Shown here: one piece after another, positions 31,143-39,991 of the stretch
Numbering within the stretch: the stretch's first letter is position 1
Layout of the letters: every line of letters begins with the position of its first letter
DNA from: an uncultured Oscillibacter sp.
GTDB lineage: Bacteria > Bacillota > Clostridia > Oscillospirales > Oscillospiraceae
Direction of reading: 5' to 3'
Assembly (NCBI GenBank): GCA_947577075.1
Contig: CANPTW010000015.1
Coordinates: forward strand, 1 to 56,042
DNA length: 56,042 nt
The notes under the pieces: generated by a model
Told to the model about the DNA's origin: nothing
Databases searched by the model: none
Seen by the model: only the letters and a program-made list of their open reading frames with translations
Made by a program: the position numbers and the translations under genes

Positions 31143-31174
31143 GCGCGGGGAACCCGGGGGGTTCCCCGCGCTGT
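31143..31174. terminator. Hairpin terminator between the HPr-like gene and the convergent YcdB/SLH gene
   Basis: GCGCGGGGAACC-CGGGG-GGTTCCCCGCGC followed by TGTTTT. Confidence 0.75.
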
Positions 31175-31189
31175 TTTGGAGGGGGGCTC

Positions 31190-33370
31190 TTACGCCGCCC
31201 GCTCCAGGACGCGGCAGAGCATGGACGCGGCCTCGCCCCGGGTGGCGGTCCGGGCTCCGGCATAGGTCCCCTCCGCCATGCCCAGCGCCTGGGCCACGGC
31301 GGCGTAGCCCAGCTCCTCCTCCGGGATGGAAGCTTTGTCGGTGTAATCGCAGCGGAAGATGCCGCCGAGCCTCGCGGCGGGGCCGTATCCGGCGGCGTTC
31401 AGCAGCATGCGCGCCACGTCGGCCCGGCTGAGGACCGCCTCGTCATCCCGCTCCGAGGAGCGGAGAAGCCCCATACGGTAGGCGTCGTAATAGGCGCTCT
31501 CCCGGCCGTCGTCCTCTTTTTTCACGGCCTCCGGGTCCAGGGGCGCGCCCCGGAGGCTGAAGACCAGGGCCACCAGCTCCCACTGGGTGATGCTCTTGCT
31601 GGGGCGGAACTTCCCCCCGGCGTAGCCCGCGCCGTACTGGGCCAGCTTCTCAATGTCCGCCTTGGCGGAGCTTCCGGCAAGATCCGTGTAGGTCAGCGGC
31701 TCCCGGGCGCTGCCCTGGGCCTCCTGGACGGGCGTTCCCGTCCTGGCGTCCACGCCTGCAAAGCGCTCTTCCCGTTCCAGGGCGTAGGTCAGGCGGAGGC
31801 CATAGTAATACTCCATGTCCTGCTCTATGAGCTTGGCCTGGGCCGGGTCGGACTTGCTGAGCTTCTGGGGCACGTTCCGGTAGGCCAGCACGGCTTCATA
31901 GGTCCCCGCCCAGGCGGACAGGGCCGTCTCCATGGAGACCAGACCGTTTGCGCCGTCAAAGGTCATCTCCTCGTTCCAGGAGGAGGAGAGGGCGTAGACG
32001 GACCCGTCGGCGGCGTCGATGCTGAGAAACACGGCGTTATTCGGGAAGGGCAGGCCGTTGACCTTTTGAGCGAAGGTGAACTGCCAGTCCGGCCCGCCGG
32101 TTTCCCGGAGGGGACGGACGCCGTCGTCCCGCTGATAGAGGGTCAGGTCCCAATCCGGGCAGTAGGCTTTCAGGAAGGCCTCCGCCTTTTTCAGGGCGTC
32201 TTCCTCCGTGAGTTTTTTCTCCCGGCCGTAGGGGGCGGAGGACCAGACGCTCTCCACGTCTCCGGTCTTGGCGTCCACGACGATGTTCCGGTTCAGGCGC
32301 TCGCCGTTGTCCGTCCGGGCGTAGCGCAGGGTGCAGGTAACCTTGCCCTCCTGGCCGTCCTTGACGGGGAGGCTTTCATAGGAGGCCCCCGTCAGGGCGT
32401 AGCCCCGGAGGCCGTAAGCGCTCTCAGCCCGAACGGCCTTGTCCAGGGCCTCCTGGGAGAGTACCCCCTCCATCTGCCGGACGCCCTCCTGCTCCGCGCG
32501 GGTCAGGCCCGCCTCGTCGGCGGCCATCTCCGCCTTGGCCGTGGGGGCGGCGTTGCCGCCGCCGGCAGTCAGGGCGATCCGGCGGTCCATCTTCGCCTCC
32601 AGCTCCGTCAGGTCGATCAGCTCCCCGGTTTTGGCGTCGGTGAGGAAGGTGTGGGCCCCCTTCTCCGGCACATAGCGGAGGACGGCCCGGGTATCGCCGG
32701 GCTTATCCAGCACGTATTCCAGCTGGAGCTTTAAGGTTCCCGCCAGGTCCTCCCGGGCCTTGGCGGCATCTGCGGGCGCGTCGGGGGAGGGCACGCCGCC
32801 CACAACGGCCCCCTCGGGCACGTCCCGGTCAAAGTGCTCCACCACGCCGCCGACCACCCGGATGGAGTAGTGGAGGGGAGAGGGCAGGCCGTTCAGCACG
32901 AGGGTCCCGGACCAGCTGCTGCCGGAGGACGCGCCCAGGGAGGACCCTTCGTCCCGGTCCTTCAGCTCCGCGGCCTCCCCTGTCCGGAGGACCCGGGCGA
33001 GGAAGTCTTCGGCAAGCTCCCGGTCCGCGTTCCCGCCGCTCTCCGGGAAGGCGGGGAAGGCCGCCCGGTAATCGCCGGGGCTGGGGTCGTACTCCCAGCG
33101 GTAGAGGCTGACGATGGTCCCGTCCTCCAGGGCGCTGACGGAGAGGGAGCGCCGTTCCCCCTCCCAGCTCAGCTCCCACATGGGGACCAGGTTCTCGGAA
33201 AGGCCGCCCCGGAAGGTCTCATAGCCCTCCGTGTCCAGGTCCAGGGCCTCCTTCACCAGAGAGGTAACGTTTGCCAGGCGGGCGTCTTGGGTCTCCTCCT
33301 CCGCGGCGGCGGGCAGGGTCAGGGCCGCAAGCAATGCGGCGGCCAGGGTCAGGGAAAGCAGTCGTTTCAT
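31190..33370 (-). CDS. Secreted YcdB/YcdC-repeat protein with C-terminal SLH domains
   Basis: 726 aa. Signal peptide MKRLLSLTLAAALLAALTLPA. The body has two to three YcdB/YcdC/PepSY-like units, each with a beta strand set and a DAKTGELIDL or DAKTGDVESVW turn (about residues 60-280 and 320-470). The C-terminal region from about 540 has SLH repeats (YTDLAGSSAKADIEKLAQYG, KFRPSKSITQWELVALVFSL and the last with GMAEGTYAGARTATRGEAAS). It is probably attached to the wall. YcdB-type proteins are suspected peptidase inhibitors or envelope regulators. The gene stands alone, 73 bp from yfbR. Confidence 0.85.
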   Translation of the reverse strand: MKRLLSLTLAAALLAALTLPAAAEEETQDARLANVTSLVKEALDLDTEGYETFRGGLSENLVPMWELSWEGERRSLSVSALEDGTIVSLYRWEYDPSPGDYRAAFPAFPESGGNADRELAEDFLARVLRTGEAAELKDRDEGSSLGASSGSSWSGTLVLNGLPSPLHYSIRVVGGVVEHFDRDVPEGAVVGGVPSPDAPADAAKAREDLAGTLKLQLEYVLDKPGDTRAVLRYVPEKGAHTFLTDAKTGELIDLTELEAKMDRRIALTAGGGNAAPTAKAEMAADEAGLTRAEQEGVRQMEGVLSQEALDKAVRAESAYGLRGYALTGASYESLPVKDGQEGKVTCTLRYARTDNGERLNRNIVVDAKTGDVESVWSSAPYGREKKLTEEDALKKAEAFLKAYCPDWDLTLYQRDDGVRPLRETGGPDWQFTFAQKVNGLPFPNNAVFLSIDAADGSVYALSSSWNEEMTFDGANGLVSMETALSAWAGTYEAVLAYRNVPQKLSKSDPAQAKLIEQDMEYYYGLRLTYALEREERFAGVDARTGTPVQEAQGSAREPLTYTDLAGSSAKADIEKLAQYGAGYAGGKFRPSKSITQWELVALVFSLRGAPLDPEAVKKEDDGRESAYYDAYRMGLLRSSERDDEAVLSRADVARMLLNAAGYGPAARLGGIFRCDYTDKASIPEEELGYAAVAQALGMAEGTYAGARTATRGEAASMLCRVLERAA

Positions 33371-33442
33371 AAGTCTCCCTCCAAATCTTGTGATATCCTG
33401 TTAGACGGCGCCGCCGGGAGAAAGGTTCCCGGCGGCGGAAGA

Positions 33443-34018
33443 TTATTTCAGCTCGTCCAGCGTCAGGGAAAAGCTCTCCAGAAACGTCTCCAGGAAGTAC
33501 TCCACCTCCGGCAGGCCGAAGGACTCCAGGGCCTTCCGGGTCTGGGCGGCGGCCTCCCGGAACTCCGGGTTTCCGGCCTTCAGCTCCTCCACGCACTTGA
33601 TGTAGGCGGAGAGCTTGTCCGCCGCCTTCACCAGGCGCTCCACCTCCGGGTCCACGTCGGTGAGCACCGGGGCATAGGCCCCCCGGAGCTCCTGGGGCAG
33701 CATGTCTAAGAGCTTCCGCTCCGCCACCGCCTCCACCGCCTTATAGGCGCTTTGGATGGCGGGATTGTCGTATTTGATGGGGGTGGGCATGTCCCCGGTT
33801 AAAATCTCGCTGGCGTCGTGGTACAGCGCCGCCGCCGCCACGGCCCCGGCGTCCACATGGCCGCCGAACTTCTCGTTGCGGATCACCGCCAGGGCGTGGG
33901 CCAGGACGGCGGCCTGGTGGCTGTGCTCCTGGACGTTTTCCGGCGCGGTGTTCCGCATCAGCGCCCAGCGCCGGATGAAGCGCATCCGGGAGATGTAGGC
34001 GAAAAAGTGGCTCCGCAT
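33443..34018 (-). CDS. yfbR: 5'-deoxynucleotidase, YfbR-type HD-domain phosphohydrolase
   Basis: 191 aa. HD-domain metal ligands are visible: ENVQEHSHQAAVLAHAL (first His pair), AALYHDASEILTGDMPTPIK (HD) and later VKAADKLSAYIKC (Asp). The TGDMPTPIKY segment is characteristic of YfbR, which removes phosphate from deoxynucleoside 5'-monophosphates. It lies 4 bp after mtaB on the same strand, probably cotranscribed. Confidence 0.9.
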   Translation of the reverse strand: MRSHFFAYISRMRFIRRWALMRNTAPENVQEHSHQAAVLAHALAVIRNEKFGGHVDAGAVAAAALYHDASEILTGDMPTPIKYDNPAIQSAYKAVEAVAERKLLDMLPQELRGAYAPVLTDVDPEVERLVKAADKLSAYIKCVEELKAGNPEFREAAAQTRKALESFGLPEVEYFLETFLESFSLTLDELK

Positions 34019-34022
34019 GTCC

Positions 34023-35336
34023 TCACTCCTCCCCTTCCCCGAAGAGGAATTCCCCGTCGGTCCGGGTAATCTTCACCGGGAGAACCCGGTTGTGCAGGCC
34101 CTCTCCCTTCATCAGCACCTCCGCGTAGTTGGGGGCGCGGCCCAAAAACAGGCCGTCCTCCCCGGCGGGCTGCTCGAAAAGCACCTCGCAGACCGTTCCC
34201 ACGCAGCCCTCTAAATACGTGCGGCGCATGGCGGCGGCGGCTTCCGCCGCCCGGAGGGCCCGCTCCGCCCGGAGGGCCTTGGGCACCTGCTCCATCTCCG
34301 CCGCCGGGGTGCCGGGGCGCTCCGAGTAGGGGAAGATGTGCATCCGGGCGAAGCCGCATTCCTGAATGAAGTCCAGGGTCTCTTGGAACTCCTCCTCCGT
34401 CTCCCCGGGGAAGCCGGTGATGAGGTCCGTGGTGACGGCGGGGTGATGGAAGGTCCCTCTCAAAAGCTCCACGGACTGGAGGTACCGGGCGGTATCGTAC
34501 TTCCGGCGCATCCGCTTCAAGGTGGCGTCGCAGCCGCTCTGAAGGGACAGGTGGAACTGGGGGCACAGGTCCGGCAGCACCGCCGCCCGCCGGCAGAACT
34601 CCTCCGTGACGGTCCGGGGCTCCAGGCTCCCCAGGCGGAGGCGCACCCCCGGCACGGCGGCGCTGACGGCCTCCAGCAGGTCGATGAGGGTCTGCCCCTG
34701 GTGGAGGTCCCGGCCCCAGGAGGAGATCTCGATGCCCGTCAGCACGATCTCCCGGTAGCCCCGGTTCTTCAGCTCCAGGGCCTGGACCGCCGCCTCCCCC
34801 AGGGAGAGGGAGCGCACCGGCCCCCGGGCGTAGGGGATGATGCAGTAGGAACAGAAGTTGGCGCAGCCGTCCTCCACCTTCAAAAGGGCCCGGGTCCGGC
34901 CCTCCGGCCCCCCGGCGGGGAGCCATTCAAAGTGCCGCCGCTCAAAGGGGGGGTCCACGGCCTCCAGGGGGGCGCTCCGCCCGCCGGAGGCGGCCCGCTC
35001 CCGGACGGCCCGCTCCAGAAGGCCCAGGAAGCCCATGCGGTCCCCGGTGCCCGCCAGCACGTCGGCCCCCAGGGCCCGGGCCTCGGCGGCGTGGGTCTGG
35101 GACCAGCAGCCGCAGACGGCCACCACGGCCTCCGGGTGCTCCCGGCGGGCCCGGTGGACGGCCTGGCGGCATTTCTGGTCGCTGGCGGCGGTGACGGAAC
35201 AGGTGTTGACGACGTAGGCGTCTGCCTCCCGGCTGAAGGAAACGGTCTCGTGCCCCCGGGCCCGGAGCTCCTGCTCCATGGCCTGAGTCTCGTACTGGTT
35301 CACCTTGCAGCCGAGGGTGTAGATGGCGACTTTCAT
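34023..35336 (-). CDS. mtaB: tRNA t6A37 methylthiotransferase MtaB
   Basis: 437 aa radical-SAM methylthiotransferase converting t6A37 to ms2t6A37. The UPF0004 domain has three cluster cysteines (YTLGCKVNQYETQ, VVNTCSVTAAS, VAVCGCWSQ). The radical SAM domain contains VEDGCANFCSYCIIPYARGP (CxxxCxxC), GIEISSWGRDL and LQSGCDATLKRMRRKYDT, then a C-terminal TRAM domain. The LGCKVNQYE start and the GIE/SSWG motif separate it from MiaB, which is also in the window at 52254-53666. ATG 35336 with AGGAGA upstream. Confidence 0.93.
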   Translation of the reverse strand: MKVAIYTLGCKVNQYETQAMEQELRARGHETVSFSREADAYVVNTCSVTAASDQKCRQAVHRARREHPEAVVAVCGCWSQTHAAEARALGADVLAGTGDRMGFLGLLERAVRERAASGGRSAPLEAVDPPFERRHFEWLPAGGPEGRTRALLKVEDGCANFCSYCIIPYARGPVRSLSLGEAAVQALELKNRGYREIVLTGIEISSWGRDLHQGQTLIDLLEAVSAAVPGVRLRLGSLEPRTVTEEFCRRAAVLPDLCPQFHLSLQSGCDATLKRMRRKYDTARYLQSVELLRGTFHHPAVTTDLITGFPGETEEEFQETLDFIQECGFARMHIFPYSERPGTPAAEMEQVPKALRAERALRAAEAAAAMRRTYLEGCVGTVCEVLFEQPAGEDGLFLGRAPNYAEVLMKGEGLHNRVLPVKITRTDGEFLFGEGEE

Positions 35337-35353
35337 AGATGCTCAGATTCTCC

Positions 35354-35382
35354 TTGCGCTTTGTAAGATAGTTCGATATAAT
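35354..35382 (+). promoter_or_regulatory. Sigma-A promoter of the cysteine desulfurase gene
   Basis: TTGCGC (35354-35359), 17-bp spacer, perfect TATAAT (35377-35382), diverging from mtaB. Confidence 0.7.
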
Positions 35383-35453
35383 GGCTTGGCATGCCCTATT
35401 ATACTGGAATCCCCCCGTTTGGGCAAGCCCTCTGGAAAGGAGTTTTTTGCCAA

Positions 35454-36584
35454 ATGATTTACCTGGACCACGCCGCCACCACCCCCGTCCCCCGGGCCGT
35501 GGCGGACGCCATGCTGGAAGTCCTGACGGAGCAGTACGGAAACCCCAGCTCTCAGTATCCCCTCGGCGCCGGGATGAAGCGCCGGGTGGAGGGCTGGCGC
35601 GAGGCCGTGGCCGCCCTGATGGACTGCCCGGCGGAGCGGCTGTTCTTCACCTCCTGCGGCACCGAGGGGGACAACTGGGCCCTCCGGGCCGCCGCCTGGC
35701 AGAACCGCCACGTTGGGAAACACATCGTCACCACGGCGGTGGAGCACAGCGCCGTGCTGGAGTGCTGCAAATGGCTGGAGCGGGACGGGTACGAGGTCAC
35801 CTATCTCGCCCCGGACCGGGACGGCGCGATTTCGGCGGAGCAGGTGCTGGCGGCCGTCCGGCCCGACACCGCCGCAGTCTCCTGCATGCTGGTGAACAAC
35901 GAGCTGGGGACCGTCTACCCCGTGGCGGACGTCGCCCGGGGCCTCCCCGCCCGGAATCCCAGGACCCTCCTCCACACCGACGCCGTGCAGGGCCTGGGGG
36001 GGATGCTCTCCGCCCGGGCCCTGGGGGCGGACTTCGTCACGGTCTCCGCCCACAAGATCGGCGGGCCCAAGGGCGTCGGCGCGCTGTACATCGGCCCCCG
36101 GGTGAAGAACCCCCGGCCCCTGCTCCCCGGCGGGGGGCAGGAGAGGGGCCTCCGCTCCGGCACCGAGGCCACGGCCCAGCTGGCGGGCTTCGCCCGGGCG
36201 GCGGAGCTCCGCCTGGAGCGCCGGGACCGGGACCGGGAACACCTGGCGGCCCTTCACGCCTATGCCCGGGAGACGCTGCTGGCCATCCCGGACCTGGTCC
36301 CCGTGGGGGCGGGGGCGGCCCCCCATATTCTGGCCGTGTCGCTCCCGGGCTGGCCCGCCGGGAACATCGTCAACGACCTGGGGGCCCAGGGGATCTGCAT
36401 TTCCGCCGGCTCCGCCTGCCACCAGGGGAAGCCCAGCCACGTGGTGGCCGCCCTGAAGCTCCCCAAGCGGACCGCCGCCGGGGTCATCCGCCTCAGCTTC
36501 GGCCCGGACACCACCGAGGCGGAGATCGGCGCCTGCGCCCAGGCCCTCCGGCGGCACCGGGACGCCCGGATGCCCATGCTGTAA
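35454..36584 (+). CDS. Cysteine desulfurase (NifS/IscS family, class V aminotransferase)
   Basis: 376 aa PLP enzyme releasing sulfur from cysteine for Fe-S clusters or tRNA thiolation. MIYLDHAATTPVPRAVADAM at the N-terminus, AVEHSAVLE, and TVSAHKIGGPKGVGALYIG with the PLP lysine at residue 201. The catalytic cysteine loop is in SAGSACHQGKPSHVV near residue 325, with an Ala-Gly-Ser-Ala context typical of NifS-like rather than SufS enzymes. Start 35454 follows GGAAAGGAG. It may donate sulfur for the neighbouring MtaB reaction; that is inference. Ends 2 bp before a 192-bp element. Confidence 0.92.
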   Translation: MIYLDHAATTPVPRAVADAMLEVLTEQYGNPSSQYPLGAGMKRRVEGWREAVAALMDCPAERLFFTSCGTEGDNWALRAAAWQNRHVGKHIVTTAVEHSAVLECCKWLERDGYEVTYLAPDRDGAISAEQVLAAVRPDTAAVSCMLVNNELGTVYPVADVARGLPARNPRTLLHTDAVQGLGGMLSARALGADFVTVSAHKIGGPKGVGALYIGPRVKNPRPLLPGGGQERGLRSGTEATAQLAGFARAAELRLERRDRDREHLAALHAYARETLLAIPDLVPVGAGAAPHILAVSLPGWPAGNIVNDLGAQGICISAGSACHQGKPSHVVAALKLPKRTAAGVIRLSFGPDTTEAEIGACAQALRRHRDARMPML

Positions 36585-36586
36585 TG

Positions 36587-36778
36587 TATAGTCAACGCAG
36601 TTGAAAAGAAGCATACACTTCTTTTCAACCGGCGGGCCATAGGCCCGCCGGGGCGCAAAGCGCCTGTGCGTTTCCTATGAAGGCAAGCACCGTGAGCCGC
36701 TCACGCGGCTTACGGCGCTGTAAAACAGCGCCGTATGGAAACGAATCCGTTGGACTCTTTTCAACTGTGCTGACTATA
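36587..36778 (-). repeat. 192-bp TA-ended miniature inverted-repeat element, copy 3 (reverse orientation)
   Basis: Begins TATAGTCAACGCAGTTG 2 bp after the cysteine desulfurase stop and ends CAACTGTGCTGACTATA 28 bp before the MATE start. It is inverted relative to copies 1 and 2. It carries the whole intergenic space between two same-strand genes, so the RNA hairpin is likely to control their coupling. Confidence 0.85.
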
Positions 36779-36806
36779 ACTTCGTCCAATTTGAAAAAGG
36801 TGCGCT

Positions 36807-38195
36807 ATGTTCAATTTTCTTCGCCGTGAGCCCGGCTTCTATAAACGGCTCTTCAAGCTCTCCCTGCCCATGATCCTCCAGAACCTCATCACCTTTTCCC
36901 TGGGGCTCATCGACACCTTCATGGTCTCCCGCCTGGGGAACGCGGAGATGGCGGCGGTCACCACCGCCAACGTCCCCGTCTTCCTGCTGACCAGCATTGT
37001 CTTCGGCTTCCAGAGCGGCCTGGGCATCCTGGTGAGCCAGTACTGGGGCAAGGGGGACGAGAGAAGCGTCAGCCGGGCCCTGGGGGTGGCCTCCCTTCTG
37101 GGGACCGCCGTCACGCTGCCCCTGGCCCTCCTCTTCTGCGCCGTCCCGGTGCCGGTGATGGACCTCCTCTCCAACAGCCATGACCTCAGCCTTCTGGGGG
37201 GCCCCTATCTCCAGGTGATCGGCTTCGCCTACGTCTTCAACATGCTCTCCTCCATCTATGTCAGCGCCCGGCGGAGCGTGGAGGACCCGGGCTTCGGCAT
37301 GAAGCTCTTCGGTTTTTCCACCATTCTGAACACGGGGCTGAACTACCTCCTGATCTTCGGCAACTTCGGCTTCCCCGCCCTGGGGGTGGCCGGGGCCGCC
37401 ATCGCCACGCTGCTGGCCCGGGTCGGCGAGTTCGCCATCTGCGTGTTCTGCGCCCTGCGGAGCAGGCTGATTCCGCTGTACCTGGGGCTGTTCTTCCGCC
37501 CCGGGGCGGACATGCTGCGCCGCTTTGTGAAGTACGCCTCCCCGGTGGTGCTGAACGAAACGGTCTGGGGCCTGGGAAACTCCCTGCTGACGGTGATCCT
37601 GGGCTATACGGACGACTCCGTGGAGATGCTGGCGGCCAACGCCGTCATGGGGAACCTGAACCGCCTCTTCCTGGTGGTCTGCTTCGGCCTGGGGGCCGCC
37701 ACGGCGGTCATCGTGGGCAAGGCCATCGGCGAGGGCCAGGGCCGGGAGAAGATCATGGATCTGAGCCGGGCCCTCCTGTGGTTCGCCGTCCTGGTGGGGA
37801 CGGTTCTGGCGGTGTTCTCCCTGGCCCTGGTGCCCCTGGTCTTCATTCCGGTGATCTTCCCCCTGTTCAAGCTCTTCGGCCTCTCCGCCGAGATCGCCAC
37901 GGCCCTGGCGGTGATGGGCTTCGCCACCATCCCCCTCCACGCCTGCGCCATCTCCGCCATCACCGGGGTCCTCCGGGCCGGGGGGGACGTGGTCTGGTCC
38001 ACGGCCCTGGACGTGCTGCCCCAGTGGGTGGTCTGCCTCCCCGTCACGGCCCTGGCGGCCCTGGTGCTCAAGCTGGGCGTCTGGCCCATCGCCTTCGCCA
38101 TCCAGCTGGAGAGCGTGGTGAAGTTCCCCCTCTGCCTCTGGCGGGTCCAGGGGGGAAGGTGGATCAACGACGTGACGGGAGGAGCCGGGAAATGA
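36807..38195 (+). CDS. MATE family efflux transporter
   Basis: 462-aa membrane protein with twelve predicted helices in the two six-helix MATE bundles. Examples are LFKLSLPMILQNLITFSLGLIDT at the start (helix 1), QSGLGILVSQYWGKGDE, and the repeat equivalent VLNETVWGLGNSLLTVILGY. These pumps export cationic drugs or metabolites using Na+ or H+; the substrate is unknown. The stop overlaps the rlmA start (ATGA), so MATE, methyltransferase and hydrolase form one operon. Confidence 0.93.
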   Translation: MFNFLRREPGFYKRLFKLSLPMILQNLITFSLGLIDTFMVSRLGNAEMAAVTTANVPVFLLTSIVFGFQSGLGILVSQYWGKGDERSVSRALGVASLLGTAVTLPLALLFCAVPVPVMDLLSNSHDLSLLGGPYLQVIGFAYVFNMLSSIYVSARRSVEDPGFGMKLFGFSTILNTGLNYLLIFGNFGFPALGVAGAAIATLLARVGEFAICVFCALRSRLIPLYLGLFFRPGADMLRRFVKYASPVVLNETVWGLGNSLLTVILGYTDDSVEMLAANAVMGNLNRLFLVVCFGLGAATAVIVGKAIGEGQGREKIMDLSRALLWFAVLVGTVLAVFSLALVPLVFIPVIFPLFKLFGLSAEIATALAVMGFATIPLHACAISAITGVLRAGGDVVWSTALDVLPQWVVCLPVTALAALVLKLGVWPIAFAIQLESVVKFPLCLWRVQGGRWINDVTGGAGK

Positions 38196-39037
38196 GCCTC
38201 TTCCGCTGCCCCCTCTGCGCCGCCCCCCTGGAGCGGGGGGCGGGAGCCTACCGCTGCCCCGGGGGCCACAGCTTCGACGTGGCCCGGGAGGGCTACGTCC
38301 ACCTCCTGCCCCCCAACCAAAAGCACTCCGCCCTCCCCGGCGACGGCCGGGACATGGTGCTGGCCCGGCGGGATTTCCTGTCCAAGGGGTATTATGAGCC
38401 GCTTTTGAAAACTATCTGTTTTCAGTTTTTGACCCTTCCCGGCGAAGCGCCCGCCCTGCTGGATGCGGGCTGCGGCGAGGGGTATTACACCGCCGGGATT
38501 TTCCAGGCCCTCCGCTCCGCCGGGAAGCGGCCCCGGATCGCGGGGACGGACATCTCAAAATTCGCCCTGCGCACGGCGGCGAGGCGGGAGCGGGCGGCGG
38601 AATTCGCCGTGGCCTCCTCCTACCGCCTGCCCCTGGGGGACGGCGGCGTGGACGGGGTGCTGAACTGCTTTTCCCCCCTGGCCCTGGAGGAGTTTCGGCG
38701 GGTTTTGAAGCCCGGGGGGACGTTCCTCTACGTGGTGCCCGGGCCGGACCACCTCTGGGAGATGAAGGAAATCCTCTATGAGCGGCCCTACCCCAACGAG
38801 GAGAAGGAGACCCCCTATGAGGGCTTTGCCTACCGGGCCATCCTCCCGGTGGAGGGGGCCCTCCGGCTGGAGAGCCGGGCGGATATCCAAAACCTCTTCC
38901 GCATGACGCCCTATTTCTGGAAGACTCCCCGGGCCGGGGCGGAGCGCCTGGCGGCCCTGGAGAGGCTGGAAGTCCGGACGTCCTTCCGGGTCCACGTGTT
39001 TGAAAAGCTGTGCGCTTTGAAAGGAGCAGATTTATGA
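38192..39037 (+). CDS. 23S rRNA (guanine-N1)-methyltransferase RlmA-like
   Basis: 281 aa. N-terminal zinc finger FRCPLCAAPLERG and YRCPGGHSFDVAREGYVHLL, followed by a Rossmann SAM domain with LLDAGCGEGYYTAGIF, an acidic GTDISKFALRTA and LALEEFRRVLKPGGTFLYVV. This is the RrmA/TlrB family that methylates G745 or G748 of 23S rRNA. TlrB homologues can give macrolide (tylosin) resistance while RlmA is housekeeping; sequence alone does not decide which base. It overlaps MATE by 4 bp. Confidence 0.9.
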   Translation: MSLFRCPLCAAPLERGAGAYRCPGGHSFDVAREGYVHLLPPNQKHSALPGDGRDMVLARRDFLSKGYYEPLLKTICFQFLTLPGEAPALLDAGCGEGYYTAGIFQALRSAGKRPRIAGTDISKFALRTAARRERAAEFAVASSYRLPLGDGGVDGVLNCFSPLALEEFRRVLKPGGTFLYVVPGPDHLWEMKEILYERPYPNEEKETPYEGFAYRAILPVEGALRLESRADIQNLFRMTPYFWKTPRAGAERLAALERLEVRTSFRVHVFEKLCALKGADL

Positions 39038-39735
39038 AACCCAATCCCACCCGTTCCGCCCTGATCCTCATCGACATGGAAAACGGCTTTGTGGACCGCC
39101 GGGGCGGCCACTGCATCAAGGGGGCCCAGGCCACCGTCCCCGCCTGCGCCCGCGCGCTGGACCTGGCCCGGTCCAAGGGCATTCCCGTCTTCTTCGTCAA
39201 GCGCATCTACCGGGCCGACGGCAGCGACGTGGAGCTCACCCGCTACGCCGCCTGGAAGGCCGGGGGCCACGCCTGCCTCCCCGCCTCCACCGGGCCCAAC
39301 AGCGCCCAGGCGCCGGAGGCCCTCCGCCCCCAGCCCGGGGACTACGCCATCATCAAGCCCCGGTGGAGCGCCTTTTTCCAGACGGAGCTGGACCTGATCC
39401 TCCGCCGGCTGGACGTCCGGACCGTCATCCTGGCGGGGACCACCACCCCCAACTGCGTCCGCACCACCTGCTATGACGCCATCGCCCTGGAGTACAACGC
39501 CGTGGTTCTGACGGACTGCTGCTCCTCCCAGACGGAGGAGATCCAGCGGGTGAACCTGGAGGACATGGAGCGGGCCGGGGCCGTGCTGATGGACAGCGCC
39601 GCCTTCGCCGCCTACGGCCCCGAGACGGTGCCGGACCTCTCCGCCGCCATCCGGGAGGAAATGCTGCTCTCCGACGCCTTCCCCGAGCCCTTCGAGCCGG
39701 AGGGGGACGCCCTGGGCTGGACCGACCGCTGGTGA
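39034..39735 (+). CDS. Isochorismatase-family cysteine hydrolase
   Basis: 233 aa with the alpha/beta isochorismatase fold and its catalytic triad: Asp in ALILIDMENGF, Lys in YAIIKPRWSAFF and Cys in GTTTPNCVRTTCYD. Relatives hydrolyse nicotinamide, ureidoacrylate or isochorismate; specificity is unknown here. GAAAGGAGC precedes ATG 39034, which overlaps the preceding stop (ATGA), making it the third gene of the MATE operon. Confidence 0.88.
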   Translation: MKPNPTRSALILIDMENGFVDRRGGHCIKGAQATVPACARALDLARSKGIPVFFVKRIYRADGSDVELTRYAAWKAGGHACLPASTGPNSAQAPEALRPQPGDYAIIKPRWSAFFQTELDLILRRLDVRTVILAGTTTPNCVRTTCYDAIALEYNAVVLTDCCSSQTEEIQRVNLEDMERAGAVLMDSAAFAAYGPETVPDLSAAIREEMLLSDAFPEPFEPEGDALGWTDRW

Positions 39736-39754
39736 GGGCGCGTGCAATTGTGAA

Positions 39755-39762
39755 CGTTTGCG
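39755..39762. promoter_or_regulatory. LacI-type half-site CGTTTGCG upstream of the iol operon
   Basis: CGTTTGCG within GAACGTTTGCGTAAATT, 230 bp before iolE and 100 bp upstream of the -35. It is identical to the core of the site in the LacI-family gene's leader at 18027-18034. Confidence 0.35.
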
Positions 39763-39853
39763 TAAATTATCGCGCCCCTTCCGTCAAAGCGTAAAAAAAG
39801 CCAAAGCCGCTTTGGCAAAATCGGAAAATTTTCAAAAGCGCCCGGAAAAACCG

Positions 39854-39904
39854 TTGATTTTTTACCGGAGAAATGCTAATTTTATCATAGCGAAAACGAT
39901 TGCG
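39854..39904 (+). promoter_or_regulatory. Putative iol operon promoter and adjoining operator
   Basis: TTGATT (39854-39859), 17-bp spacer, TAATTT (39877-39882), then CGAAAACGATTGCG at 39891-39904, which overlaps the expected start site. It has the central CG and A/T flanks of LacI-family operators. Confidence 0.5.
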
Positions 39905-39991
39905 GGGGCAGTGGGTCCTCCGCCGGTTTTCCTCTGATGCGGGGGCCCCCCGGAGCTCCCGGACGACAAATATTCAAGGAGGTCGTTTCCC

